NCBI GenBank assembly: GCA_037447655.1
Contig: JBBHKE010001718.1
Span: 1-64,000, forward strand
Length of the DNA stretch: 64,000 nt
Origin: Zygnema cylindricum
Taxonomy: Eukaryota; Streptophyta; Zygnematophyceae; Zygnematales; Zygnemataceae
Reading direction: 5' to 3'
In this document: positions 12,327-24,417 of the stretch, piece after piece
Layout: every line of letters starts with the position of its first letter
How positions within the stretch are numbered: position 1 is the stretch's first letter
Program-made: the position numbers and the translations under genes
Notes under the pieces: generated by a model
Databases searched by the model: none
What the model was told of the DNA's origin: nothing
What the model saw: only the letters and a program-made list of their open reading frames with translations

Positions 12327-12341
12327 GGTGGGCCCATAACC
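12327..12341 (-). promoter_or_regulatory. Primer binding site of Copia B (half tRNA-iMet type)
   Basis: The plus strand reads GGTGGGCCCATAACC, identical to the sites of A and F although the LTR beside it belongs to another subfamily. This indicates selection for pairing with the tRNA anticodon arm. Confidence 0.8.
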
Positions 12342-13737
12342 TGCAACTCTGTGCCCCCCATTGGATCACTAGATTCCAAAAGCCTGTAGATAGCTTTTGG
12401 CTAGCCCTCTTTCAACTTGGATCAATGCCACACAAGCAGACAAATAGTCAATCTAACGGCACCCTTGTGCAGTTTGGACTCCCTTGAGTCCAAAAAAAAA
12501 ATGATCACTGAAAATGTCCAACCAGGCAATTAGTTATCAAGTGGCAAAGATGCCAATATTTATACAAGTTAGTTGGGAGAGAGGTGGCAACCTCCTCAAT
12601 CCTCTAAGTCCTAAACCCCTCTCACAACCCCTATCTACTGATGTACGAAAGAATTAAAATAGTGTAAACTACAGAAAGGTACTAATGCAATTATGTGTCC
12701 TCCATTGGACTACAGAATACAGGAAGCCTCTAGATAGTGTTTAAGTAACCCACTTTAAGCCACAACCACTTCTGCCCAAGAAGGCAAACTGACAATTTGA
12801 CTGCACCCCTGTGCAGCGTGGACTCCCCTGAGTCCGTAGCAAAAAGAATCATTGAAAACGGCCAGCCAGCCGATAAGTTATAGGGTGGCAAAGATGCCAA
12901 TTTTTATACAAACTCTCAGAGAGAGAGGACTATCTACCTAAATTTTCCTAAGTCCTAGTTTTTCCTAATTCCCTCTCACAGCTCCTATCTACTGCCTATA
13001 CGAACCAATCACAAAACTGTATAGTACTAGAAAGTACTACTGCCGATGTACTTTCTGTACGGCCTCTGTACGACAAGGCCATTAAGTAGACGCGTGTCCA
13101 CTTTCAACTCGTCCGTACGTTCCTCGGAATTCCCGCGACCGAATGATGTCTTCCCACGTGGCGCCAGGTCATGCCACGTCACTAAATGCCAAAATGACCA
13201 TTCCGGGATTTCGGCGATGATGTGCGCCGTTAGATTTGACGCGAAATTCAATCTCGGCCGTAATAAATACTTGCGCGATATTTGTTTCGCTGTCGAAACA
13301 AAATGCGCGATATCCATTTCAAACAAGTACAGTACTTCGTATTTTGTAGAACTGTATCTATGCGTGGCGTTAAGAGTTTCAGTTAAATGAATCTAGTACA
13401 TTACAATAGTTTAAATAGTAATGAAACCCTATATCTCCTAACGGACTTCTACGACAGACTGGTTAGAGCTAACGGCTACGCCGCGCTCTGCCGGTCGGGG
13501 GTTCGAGTCCTGCCGGACTCAACCTTTTGTTGAGAGTGGCTTAAGCCACTCTTTAGTCCTTCCTATGGAGTTGAGGCAGCCATGGCTCCATTGCTCTCTC
13601 TCTCTCCTCCTTCAGTGACTACAACAAGTATGGGGGCGAGAGAGAGAAGATATAGAGGCAGGCTGCCTACATTTTCTTTTCATGTTTTCTAATAAATTTA
13701 GACCTAGAAAATATAATAAAAACTACTTATTTCAACA
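12342..13737 (-). repeat. 5' LTR of Copia B, internally duplicated
   Basis: It begins TGCAACT after the primer site and ends TTTCAACA. A segment of about 345 bp (12350-12695) is repeated in diverged form at 12696-13040, recognisable by CTCCATTGGA, the TCCTAAG motif and CTCTCACA...CTATCTACTG. The LTR is therefore longer (about 1.4 kb) than the others. It carries the tRNA-like segment at 13450-13520. Confidence 0.7.
13450..13520 (+). other. tRNA-like segment with pol III box A and box B inside an LTR
   Basis: TGGTTAGAGC at about 13460-13469 resembles a tRNA box A, and GGTTCGAGTCC at 13500-13510 is a perfect box B (consensus GGTTCGANTCC). Spacing is tRNA-like and the box B sits in a possible T-arm. 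The segment reads on the plus strand, antisense to the Copia element. Diverged counterparts occur at about 14105-14180 and at the same place in the other LTRs (for example near 17250, 22670, 26930 and 32340), where box B is degraded. Confidence 0.5.
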
Positions 13738-14394
13738 ACTAAGGACGATGTAATTTCTGTACGGTGTGTGTACAACAAGGCCATAAAGTGGACGTTTGTC
13801 TTCTCGAGACTTTTCCTCGCGCTCCCCGGGATTCCCGCTTCCCAATAATATCTTGCCACGTGTCGACAGGTCATGTCACGTCCGAAAATCGCCAAGGCGG
13901 CTATTCCAAGATCACGGCGATGACGCGGACCGTCGGATCTAAACCGGCTTTTAATGTTCGCCGTCCAAAATAACAAATGTCCGGTAGATTTGTTTCGTAA
14001 GCACTAAAACTCAACTAGTTTCTATGTCCTTATTATTATTACGTTGACGAATTAATGATCTGGATAATGTTTAAATAGCTATCTAACACTATGTATCATA
14101 ACGTACTACTACGACAAACCGGTAAGAGCAGACGGCTACGCTATCCTCTGCTGGTCGGAGGTTTGAGTCCTGTCGGACTCAACCTTTTTGTTGAGAGTGA
14201 CTTAGGTCACTCTTTAGTCCTGCCTATGGAGCTGAGGCAGCCATGGCTCCACTGCCCTCTCTCTCCTTCAGTGACTACAACAAGTATGGGGGCTAGAGAG
14301 AGAAGGTGGAGGCAGGCTGCCTGTGCTTTTTCTTTTATTTATTTTACCTAATTAAGACTCAGAAAACACCTTCCCTAAATTAGTGATTTCAACA
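13738..14394 (-). repeat. Partial LTR, tandem to the LTR of B
   Basis: Homologous to the second half of the preceding LTR, from the TTTCTGTACGG motif through the tRNA-like segment to the end GATTTCAACA. It has no internal domain beside it, so it is a truncated solo or tandem LTR remnant. Confidence 0.65.
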
Positions 14395-15293
14395 CAGTTT
14401 GCCTTTGCGTCTCCTGTCCTGTCGGTTTGAAATGGAATCAAAATCTTGAGACCCCTGCAAAAAAAAAAAACCGTAACGGACGCAAACGGACAATAAAACA
14501 AATTAACTACTTTACATCGCCGTATTGAACGCAAACGGACAAAATATAACGAATAGTGTACCTTTCGCCCTCGCTTGAATTCATTTGAAAATTTTGTAAA
14601 AAATATTGCACATGCGAATACGTGTTCCTATTTGTTTTTCAAAAATACTTTGTTTTGAAACACATCGCCCATGTGTTTAAAAGAAAATTTTGAAGTTGAC
14701 GTTTTTTGCCATGGCCGTGGGTTGAAGAATACAAGACAACAACATCTACTGTAGAACATCCTAAATTTGACAATGACGCAAAAAGTACTTTTTTTCTTTT
14801 TTCTATTTTTTGTACGGTTGAAACATAAGCGGTACAGCTCTAAGTTTTACAAGAAAACGACCTAAAAAATCCTTACTTTGGCACATGGAGACGCACCCTA
14901 AGTTGCGCTCATGATTCAAAAAAACGTTCACACTTCAAGCGCTTCCAATTAATCGAGCAATATAGCTTGAATACATAGATGTCCAATTCGTATGGATTTG
15001 GACTTCTTTACAAAAATCACGTATTATTTGTCAATTTCATACTCTTCGTAAAATAAGAATAAATTTTGATGTACGAACATGTACTAAAATGTACGAAAAG
15101 CGTAATCCTATAAAATCCTTAAAAAATCTTAAAATTATGGAAAATCAACAAAAATGTACAAAATTATACGGAAAGTGAACCCTAAAAAACCTAATAGTAC
15201 GACAAATCTTTGGTAACCGTACTGAAATATAAAAGAAGGTACAACAATGTACTCTATAAACACTTAAATACCCCCTTTAATAACCCTAAAAAG
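14395..15293. other. Gene-free DNA rich in GTAC
   Basis: No coding region is supported. From about 14750 the sequence is dotted with TGTAC/GTACGA motifs. The same composition resumes at 24418, so these are the two sides of one locus split by the D/E composite element. A poly-A run lies at 14460-14470. Confidence 0.5.
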
Positions 15294-17529
15294 TGAAACT
15301 CTGATACCTCCATAAGTCCTCAGAGTGGACAGCTTCCATGAAGCCTCTAGGATAACCCTGACCCCTTTGTGTTTCAGCAAGAACAACTGCCACCCTGACA
15401 GACAAAAACAATTACCAACTTCACCCCTATGAAGGCAAGACTCTCGTGAATCGATGGCAAAAAGAATCTCTGAATTTGCTCCCCTGAGTAGTAAGTTATG
15501 GAGGGTCAAAGTTTACCTATTGTACAGAAGCTCTTTGGGAGAGAGGGTCCTATCTCCTAATTTTTCTAAGTCCTATCTCTCTCACAAACTCTATCTACTG
15601 ATGTACAAAGCCAATCATATTCCACTTACGTACACAAAAGTACAGTTGTCGGTGTACTTTTTGTACGGACATTGTACTACATGGCCTAAATGTCGACACG
15701 TGGTATATCTAGATTTGCTCCCTTCATCCTCAGAGATGCCACGCTCCAATGTTATTCCGCCACGTGTCATCTAATGTGGCTGAAATTCTATGGGCTCCAT
15801 TGCCACACAGAATTCGCAGATCAAAAGAAACTAATCTAGATAGTGCCGACTCCAAGTTTATATAAACCCAAATGATTGACCCCCTGACAATCAGAAACCC
15901 ATTACAGCTTCACCCCTGTGAAATAAGACTTTCTGTGTGCTCAATTCCACCACAGAATGCAAAGTTAGAATATGAGATTTGGACACATTCACCCACTTTG
16001 ACTTTCCCTTAGAAATACAGCCACCCTGGCAAACAAACACTCTGACCGACTACACCCCTGTGTAGCATGGACTCCGTTGAGTCCGCAGCAAAAATAGTCA
16101 CTGAATTTGGTCAACTGAGTTTATTGTTATGGTTGGCCAAAGTTTGCCATTTATACAAGGTGCTCTCTGAAAGAGTCATCTACCTACCATAAATATTCTA
16201 AGTCCTAGTCCCTCTCTAAACCCCTTCTATTGAAGTAGGGCGCCAATGACAAGACTGTACCGTACATAAAAGTACAAGCGTTAGAGTACTTTCTGTACGG
16301 TAACTGTACGGCAGGACCATACAAGTGACAAATGTCACACCCAAACTTGTTATCTTGCGCTCCGGAGATTCTACAATCCTCCAGCGCATGTCCACGTGTC
16401 ATCGGGAGTGGCCGCGTCAGAAAACGCCAAAGCCGCCATTTCAGAATCTCGGCTAGCACCACAGCCGTTGATTAAATCCGATATTCATTCTTACCCGTCG
16501 AAAATATGTGCGCAGTATTTGTTTCACCGTCGAAACAAATGCGCGGTATTTGTTTCGCGTAAACCGTACTACTCTAAAATGTTTCTATGTACTAAGAATC
16601 TATTCGCGCCGTTAAATGAATTCGTTTACGCGTACATATTTAAATAATTATCAAACCCCCTATGTCTTAGCAGTAGTCCTAGTCTAAACGGACAAAGCTA
16701 ACGGCTATATTCACGGACGGCAGGTTGCAGAATCAATTCGTGGGTCCGTCAATACTCTTGGTAAACCCATCTATTTTGTGCTACCTGTCTGCTACAAAAC
16801 TTTAGGCAGCCATGGCTCTATCACCCTACGCAGCCTTTAGTGAATAAAACAAGTGTGGGGGCTAGGAGAAGGGAGTCAGAGGCAGACTGCCTCTACTCTT
16901 TTTCTATCTAGTAAAGACCTAGAAAATACCCAAATATCAACAGTGGCGATGACCACAAACCGCCGAAATCCTCTTCCGCAATCAGCGTTTATTCCGGCTG
17001 TCTGATTAAATTCACATTAAATCGTAGCCGTAATAAATACCTGCGCGGTATTCGTTTTGCTAAAAAAACAAATGCGCCATATTTTTTTCTTTATCCGTAC
17101 CAAAATCCATACTTTTACATTACTGAATCTATGTATCCCGTAAATAGTTTCGGTTAAATGAATTATCCTACTTGGTAATGTATAAGTAAATATCAAACCT
17201 AATAGTATGTAACACTAGGTCTAGACATAACGGATAAGGCTACCGGCTACTGACTGCTTACCGTCCGGCAGGTACCAAGATCAAATCCTGGGGGAAGCAC
17301 ATATCCTTTTAGTAAATAAACCTCTAACGATAAATAAACTAATATACATATTTCTCGTAAACCTCTGGATAGCCTAGGTAGCTATGGCTCTAGCTTCCTC
17401 TCCAATTTCTGAGTGACTGCGACAAGTTTGAGAAGTTGGAGAGAGAAGTTAGAGGTAGACTGCCTCGGCTTTTTCCTATATTTCTATTTAGACCTTGAAA
17501 ATACTTTAAACAGACCTTTAATTTCTACA
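15294..17529 (-). repeat. 3' LTR of Copia D, split by a solo LTR
   Basis: Homologous to the other LTRs at 15294-15780 and 16943-17529. It is interrupted by 15781-16942. The end TTCTACA is followed by a purine tract (read on the minus strand AATAAGGGGAG) and pol. Confidence 0.85.
15781..16942 (-). mobile_element. Solo LTR nested in the LTR of D
   Basis: It starts TGAAATT, ends ATCAACA (1162 bp) and is flanked by a perfect 5-bp target duplication gtggc (15776-15780 and 16943-16947). Removing it restores the host LTR. It resembles B's LTR subfamily and also has an internal partial duplication (second start near 15936). It carries no internal domain, so the rest was lost by LTR-LTR recombination. 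Confidence 0.88.
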
Positions 17530-20500
17530 CTCCCCTTATTTTTTAGTCAATCTTCAATTTCAGACCACACTTCTCCCTGCAAACAATTAACTTAGGGGAA
17601 GGCACACGTTTGGTCATCATATCTGCTACCATCTCACTATCTTGTCGGTACTCTAAAATGATTATTATTTTTTCTACTTTCTCTCTAACAAAGTTGAGTC
17701 TAATGTCCATGTGTTTGGCTTTAAAATGATGTTTAGGATTGGCAGAAATAGTGATTGCTGCATGATAATCACAAAAAAAATTCTGCACACCACTCTTAGG
17801 GTGGCCAAGCTCACCTAGCAAAGAATTGACCCACATCAATTCTTTTACAGCAAAACAAGAGGCCATATACTCAGCCTCGATGGTGGATTGAGCAATTAAT
17901 TTTTGTTGTTTGCTACTCCAATAGCAAGCCCCATCACCCACATATAATACATATCTTGGAGTGCATCTCCTCATCGGAGCATCACCATAACTGGCATCAC
18001 TCCAAGTAGTGATGTCAGTATTCTCCCCAACCAAATGCAACCATAGATCCCTAGTTCCTATCAAGTATCTAAGGACTCTCTTAGCTGCCTCCCAATCTCT
18101 TTTAGTGGGAGCATTTAGACTGCTACTCAGCACTCCTACAGTTGCAGCTAAATCCGACCAAGTATAATTCATAAAATAGATTAGAGTTCCCACTACTTGC
18201 CTGTAAGGAATAGTCTGCATGAACTTCTGTTCTTCAGGAGATAATTCCTCGTCTAAGACTATGACTCCTCCTTCCTCACTCCCCTCACTTCCCTTCTTCA
18301 ACTCCATTGGAGTTGTACAACTATTATCTTTATCCATTTGAAATTTTTGAAGCATGTTCCCTATTGCTTTCTTTTGAGTCAATCTTATAATTTTTCTTTT
18401 TCGGTCTCTCTCTACTTGAATTCCCAAAATATATTTTGCTTCCCCCATATCCTTCATTTCAAATCTCCCCTTAAGATCGGTTTTCAGTATATTAATTTTT
18501 TCCATTAATTTACTTAAAAAAGCAAATCATCAACATAAATTGCAATCAATATAAAACCTTCCTCATCTTCGAAAACATAGATTGTGTGATCTGAGCTGAT
18601 CCGGATATATCCCAGACCGGTAAGAAACTCATGAAGCTTCTTATTCCACTGTCGAGGCGCATGTTTCAAACCATAAAGAGATTTAATCAGCCGGCATACC
18701 TTACTCTCCTCTCCTTCCTCCACAAACCCTTCGGGTTGTCGCATGAAGATCTCCTCTTCCAATTCTCCATGCAAAAAGGTTGTTTTGATGTCCATCAAGT
18801 ACACTTCCATGTCTTCAGCTGCTGCCAGACTGAAAAGTATGCAAACAGAGGGAAATCTGACGACCGAGGCAAAGGTTTCCTTGTAGTTAATTCCCTCCTT
18901 TTAAGTAAATCCCTTTGCCACTAATCAGGCCATGTAGCGTTCGATTCTGTTATCTGGGTTCTGTTTTAATTTGAAAACTCACTTACAACCGATTGGTTTT
19001 TGGCTAAGTGTACAATCCACCAGCTCCCAAGTATCGGCTGCCATAATTGAGACCATCTCCTCATTGATGGCTATCTTCCACCGATTTTTTTCTGGACAAG
19101 TCATCGCATCTCCATAAGTTTGAGGGTCATCTTGATGAGATTGTTTTGTTACCTTGTTATCAACTTGTTTTTCTTGCAATCTTTTGGTACTTCTCGTCCC
19201 CCCCCTCAAATTCTGAGGCCGGAATAGATGGTTCTCATTGATTCTTTCGAACAATCTCGGCATCTCCCCTATCCCTTGATTCCGAATCAATTTCCACCAC
19301 GTCTTATGCTTCGAGTACAGTTGTCACTGGAGTTTCCATATCGAGTCCTTTTCGGTCTGATTTGTACCTGCAAGAATATCATCTTCTCTAAAACCTGGAT
19401 AGTCAGGAAGCTCAAAGTCATCAGAATTTTCTGACTCAAATCTGATTTTTACTCACTTTGTATATTTGAAGGGATCCACAGACTTTCCTTCATCCATAAC
19501 TACTAGATGCTTTACTAAGATTATATCTTCCCTTTTTAGATCATAAACTCTATATCCTTTAACATCCTCATCATATCCTAATAAGTATCCCGGTTTTCCT
19601 TTAGGATCTAGCTTCCAATTAGACCGATCTGTATCTAAACTGAATACTTGACTGCCGAAAACCTTTAAGTGAGATATGTCTGGTTTGCGTCCTGTCTATC
19701 TCTCACAAAGTGTTTGATCTTTTATAGGTGAAGTAAGAACTCTATTTTTGAGGTAATTAGCACAGTTCATTGCTTGTGCCCAAAACCTTTTTCCTATCTT
19801 CTTATCTGACAACATACTTCTAACACTATCACTTAGTGTTCTATTTAACCTTTCAACTACCCCATTCTGTTCCCTATTTTCTGGAACTGTCTTTTGGTGT
19901 TGGACCCCATCTTCCCTCAAAAAATCATGAAACTGATTAGAAGTATACTCTCCCCCATTGTCACTCCTTATTCTCTTGATTGGAGTTTCATGGAGTTTTT
20001 CGCTCCATGCTTTATATTGTCTAAAACAATCATGAGCTTCGGACTTATTTTTCAAAAAATACACTGGGGAGTACCGAGACCAATCAACAGTGATAGTCAT
20101 CATAAATCTCTTCCCCCCCAGTGAGGGCACTTTAGCCGGTCCCCAAATATCTGTGTGTACTAGATCTAGAATTTTTTCTCCCTTATAGGTGGTTGTTTTA
20201 GGAAAGGGTAATCTGTGTGTTTTACCTTGAGCACATCCACTACAATCACTTATATTATCACTCTCACTGAAGTTAATCCCTTCCACCACTCCATCTTTTT
20301 CATCACTCTTAACTTGTCTAGATTTACATGCCCAAGCCTCTTATACCACATTATAATATCATGAACACCAGCATAATAAAGTTTCTTTGTTTCATTACTT
20401 AAAACAAGCCTAAACATCCCATGGCTACCTTTCTCAACAATGTAATAGACATCCTCCTCAAAACTAGCAGTAAAGACTCCTTCCCTAGTGCTAATAAAAA

Positions 20501-21863
20501 AACCATTATCATCTAATACTGATTTAGAGATGAGGTTTTTGTTCAGCTCCGGAATAAAGAATTTATCGGAGAATGTTACTATGGATGTCTTTCCTTCTAC
20601 TAATACTTTCAAGTCTACCGATCCTACATGAGTAGTGGTGACTATCCTCCCATCCCCGTACTCTATCTCTACGGTGGGAATATTTTTTATCTTAGTGAAC
20701 AGGTGCTTATTCTTACACATATGCATGGAGGCACTTGAATCTATAATCCAGCCTGCTTCACCTTTCAATCCACCATAAGCATATTTCTGCCTTCGTGGAA
20801 TTTCAACCTCATTTTTCGCCTCCAACTCCTCATCCAAAAAGAGCTCATTGTCCTCGTCCTTGGATTCCGCCTCAAGTACTTGTGTGACAAGGGCCTTTTT
20901 CTTTCCTCTTAAGGTACCACCAGTCTGCCCCTCCTTTAACCGAAGCTCGGTTAGCTTAGTGCACTCTGCCATATAGTGCCCCGGTTTCTTACAAAAATGA
21001 CATAAACCTTTGGGAGCCCTTGGTTCGAACTCATCGGCCTGTTTTTTCAGCTCCCTACCCCCATAGTTTCCGACTGGTTTCCGGGAATCCTTCTTCCTCC
21101 ACTCAGTCGCTGTTGCCAAGGCTTGGCCACTCTTTCCTCCCCTTCGGATCTCAATCGTATTCTCTCGAACGAGAATCATCCCTACCACTGAGTTCCATAT
21201 CCACCTTGAGTCCGCCAAGTCCAGCACAAGGATGACTATGTTCTCGAACTCATCAGGTAACTTCATCAGTAAACAGTTAACCTTTTCTTTTTCACTAAAA
21301 ACTTTTCCCGCACTCTCTAGCTCCATGAAGAGTGTAGCAAGCTCATTGCAAAAATCCAACATATTTCCCCTTTTGTATACATACTCCTTAACTTTCAGAT
21401 CAGCCAGTTGTTGTTGCTGAATCGTACCACTTCGGTACATCTCTATGAGATCCATCCAAAGATCGGATGCCCTTTCTACCTGCAAATGAGGACATGCAAG
21501 TCCTTAAGTGAGATGGAGTAGGATGAAGTGCTTTGCCGCCATATTGTTGAAGTCCCAGGTTTCAGTATCATTCTCCTCGTTCCTCGGAATGGGTGACCTG
21601 AATGCCGAACCAGTTGCTATTGGTGTGGTCGCCTCCTTCTCCTTTCCTTTGTCCACCACCTCTCCTTTTTTTTTTCCTCCGTTGAAGGTGGATCCTCTTT
21701 CCTGGTGAATCTGCTTCCTCCAACCCCTAGAGGAATTCCAAGACTTGATGGGCGCCCCTACCGTCCACTCACTATCCCCCAAAACCTTTATTCGCATAGA
21801 GCTCCTATCATCATACTTTCTCAATATATGAAGTAAGTTCCATTAAAGATTGGTACCCTAGAG
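17530..21863 (-). pseudogene. Copia D gag-pol, decayed
   Basis: On the minus strand from 21876 down: gag N-terminus with two in-frame stops (near 21790 and 21760) plus a frame change, gag core (21504-21824 and 20250-21485), zinc knuckle CHFCKKPGHYMAEC near 20960-21005, protease WIIDSSASM (DSS for DSG) near 20730, integrase HHCC (YKRLGH, CSGCAQGK), catalytic core with HTDIWGP and SDNGGEY (19696-20289), RT with YVDDLLF (18514-18810), and RT tail plus RNase H (17543-18505; SDASYGD, EAEYMAS, and CDY where F has CDN). It is nearly complete but broken by several stops, so it is non-coding as it stands. Confidence 0.88.
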
Positions 21864-21878
21864 GGTGGGCCCATAACA
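21864..21878 (-). promoter_or_regulatory. Primer binding site of Copia D
   Basis: GGTGGGCCCATAACA on the plus strand matches 14 of 15 bases of the intact sites. The last base before the LTR and the LTR's own TG (now TA) are mutated. Confidence 0.7.
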
Positions 21879-22927
21879 TAAAACTCTGAGACCTTCATAA
21901 GTCCTCAGAGTGGACAGCTTCCAAGAAGTCTCTAGGATAACCCTGACCCCTTTGTGTTTCAGCAAAAATAACTGCCACCCTGACAGACAAATACTCTGAC
22001 AAACTTCACCCCTGTGAAGACAAGACTCCCCCGAGTCGATAGCAAAAGGAATCTCTGAATTTGCTCCCCTAAGCAGTAAGTTATGGATGGTCAAAGTTGA
22101 CCTTTTGTACAGAAGCTCTCTGGGAGAGAGGGTCCTATCTTCTAATTTTTCTAAGTCCTATCTCTCTCATAGACTCTATTTACTGATGTACGGAACCTAT
22201 CAGATTATAGTTCCGTACGAAAAAGTACAGGTGCCGGTGTACTTTATGTACGTACACTGTACGACATGGCCTAAATGTCGACACGTGGTATGTCCGGATT
22301 CGCTCTTTTAATCCTCGGAAATGTCGCGCTCCAATGTATCATCGCCACGTGTCATGCGATGTGGCGATGCCCACAAACCGCCGAATTTTTCTTCCGCGAT
22401 CTCGGCGCTAATTCCGGCCGTCTGATTAAACTCGTATTTGATCGTAGTCGTAATAAATACATGCGCGGTATTTGTTTCGCTTACGAAATCAATGCGCGGT
22501 ATTGATTTCTTATCCGTACCGCAATTCGTACTCTTTCACTACCGGTTCTATGTATCCCATAAACAATTATAGTTAAATGATTTATCCTACGTACTAATGT
22601 TGAAATTGTTATCAAACTAGGTAGTACGTAACACTACTTCAAGACTTAACGGCTAAGGCTACCGGCTATCTGCTATCAGTCGGCCGGCAGGTACCAGGAT
22701 CAAATCCTGTGGCCGGCATATACATATTAGTAAATAATCCTCTAACTAGTATAAATTTCCCGTAAACCTCAGGATAGCCTAGGTAGCCATGGCTCTAGCT
22801 TCCTCTCGAATTTCTCAGTGACTGCGACAAGTTTGAAAGTTTGGAGAGAGAAGTTAGAGGTAGACTGCCTCAGCTTCTTTATTTCTATTCAGACCTAGAA
22901 AATACTTTAAAACCATTAATTTCTACA
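21879..22927 (-). repeat. Middle LTR of the D/E composite (5' LTR of D)
   Basis: 1049 bp, homologous to the other LTRs and ending TTCTACA. Its outer neighbour is Copia gag DNA of E, not host DNA. Confidence 0.85.
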
Positions 22928-23333
22928 CAGATCGGATGCCCTTTCTACTTGTAAATGAGAACATGCAAGTCCTTCCGTAAGATGGCGTAGGATGAAGTGC
23001 TTTGCCGACATATTGTTGAAGTCCCAGGTTTGAGTATCATTCTCCTGGTTCCTCGGAATAGGTGACATGAATGCTAAACCAGTTGCAATTGGTGTGGTCG
23101 TCTCCTTCTACGCTCCTTTGTCCACCACCTCTCCTTCCTATGTCTCCTCCGTTGAAGATGGACCTGCTTTCTTTGTGAATCTACTTCCTTCAAACCCTAG
23201 AGGAATTCTAAGACTTGATGGACGCCCCAATCGTCCAGTCACTATCCCCCAAAACCTTTTTTTGCATAGAGCTCCTATCATCATACTTTCCCAGTATATG
23301 AAGCCAATTCCATTAAAGATTAGTACCCTAGAG
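22928..23333 (-). pseudogene. Copia E, short gag fragment
   Basis: About 400 bp equivalent to the first part of D's gag, ending at the gag codons for the ATCGGATGCC region. The N-terminal frame (23138-23349) lacks the two stops seen in D and F. Nothing of pol is present; the fragment abuts the middle LTR directly. Confidence 0.8.
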
Positions 23334-23348
23334 GGTGGGCGCGTAACA
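23334..23348 (-). promoter_or_regulatory. Degenerate primer binding site of Copia E
   Basis: GGTGGGCGCGTAACA on the plus strand has three changes from the intact 15-mer. The gag ATG within the site has become ACG. Confidence 0.6.
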
Positions 23349-24417
23349 TGAAAATCTGAGACCTCCATAAGTCCTCAGAGTGGACAGCTTCTAAGAAGCC
23401 TCTAGGATAACCCTGAACCCTTTGTGTTTCAGCAAGAACAACTTCCACCCTGACAAACAAAAACTCAAACCAACTTGAACCGTGTAAAGGGGAGACTCCC
23501 CTGAGTCGATAGCAAAAAGAATCTCTGAAATTTCTCCCCTCAGCAATTAGTTATAAAGGGTCAAAGTTGACCTTTGTATAGAAGCTCTCTCGGAGAGAGA
23601 GTCCTACCTCCTAATTTTTTTAAGTCCTATCTCTCTCACAGACTCTATCTATTGATGTATAGAGCCAATCATATTCCACTTACGTACACAAAAGTACAGC
23701 TGCCGGTGTACTTTTTGTACGGAATTTGTACGACATGGCCTAAATGTCGACACGTGGTATATCCAAATTTGCTCCCTTAATCCTCGGAGATGCTGCGCTC
23801 CAATGTTATTCCGCCACGTTTCATCCGATGTGGCGATGACCACAAACTGCCGAAATCTTCTTCTGCGATCTCGGCATTCATTCCGGCCGTCTGATTAAAT
23901 TCACATTTAATCGTAGCCATAATAAATACCTGCGCGGTATTCATTTTGTTAAAGAAACAAATGCGCGGTATTTATTTCTTTATCTGTACCACAATCTGTA
24001 CTTTTACATTACTGAATCTATGTATCCCGTAAATAGTTCAGTTAAATGAATTATCCTACTTGGTAATGTACAAGTAAATATCAAACCTAATAGTATGTAA
24101 CACTAGGTCTAGACATAACGGATAAGGCTACCGGCTACCGGCTACTTACCGTCCGGTAGGTACCAAGATCAAATCCTGGGGGCAGCACACATCCTTTAAG
24201 TAAATAAACCTCTAACGATAAATAAACTAATATACATATTTCTTTTAAACCTATGGATATCCTAGGTAGCCATGGCTCTAACTTCCTCTCCAATTTCTCA
24301 GTGATTGCGACAAGTTTGAGAAGTTGGAGAGAGAAGTTAGAGGTAGACTGCCTCGGTTTTTTCCTATATTTCTATTGAGACCTAGAAAATACTTTAAACG
24401 GACCATTAATTTCTACA
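23349..24417 (-). repeat. Outer 5' LTR of the D/E composite
   Basis: 1069 bp, TG...CA, followed by the target copy aaaag. It contains the conserved GTAC palindrome (about 23680-23720) and the hairpin-forming CTCTCCAA...TTGGAGAG segment near 24290-24330. Confidence 0.85.

Larger units (their letters stand above)
15294..24417 (-). mobile_element. Composite Copia D/E with three LTRs
   Basis: The order on the plus strand is LTR, D body, LTR, short E gag fragment, LTR, all in minus orientation. The outer ends are flanked by the same 5 bases, aaaag (15289-15293 and 24418-24422). The inner LTR is followed by cagat, so D alone has no target duplication. The whole thing thus behaves as one insertion with a partial internal duplication, from unequal recombination or template switching in reverse transcription. 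Confidence 0.75.
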
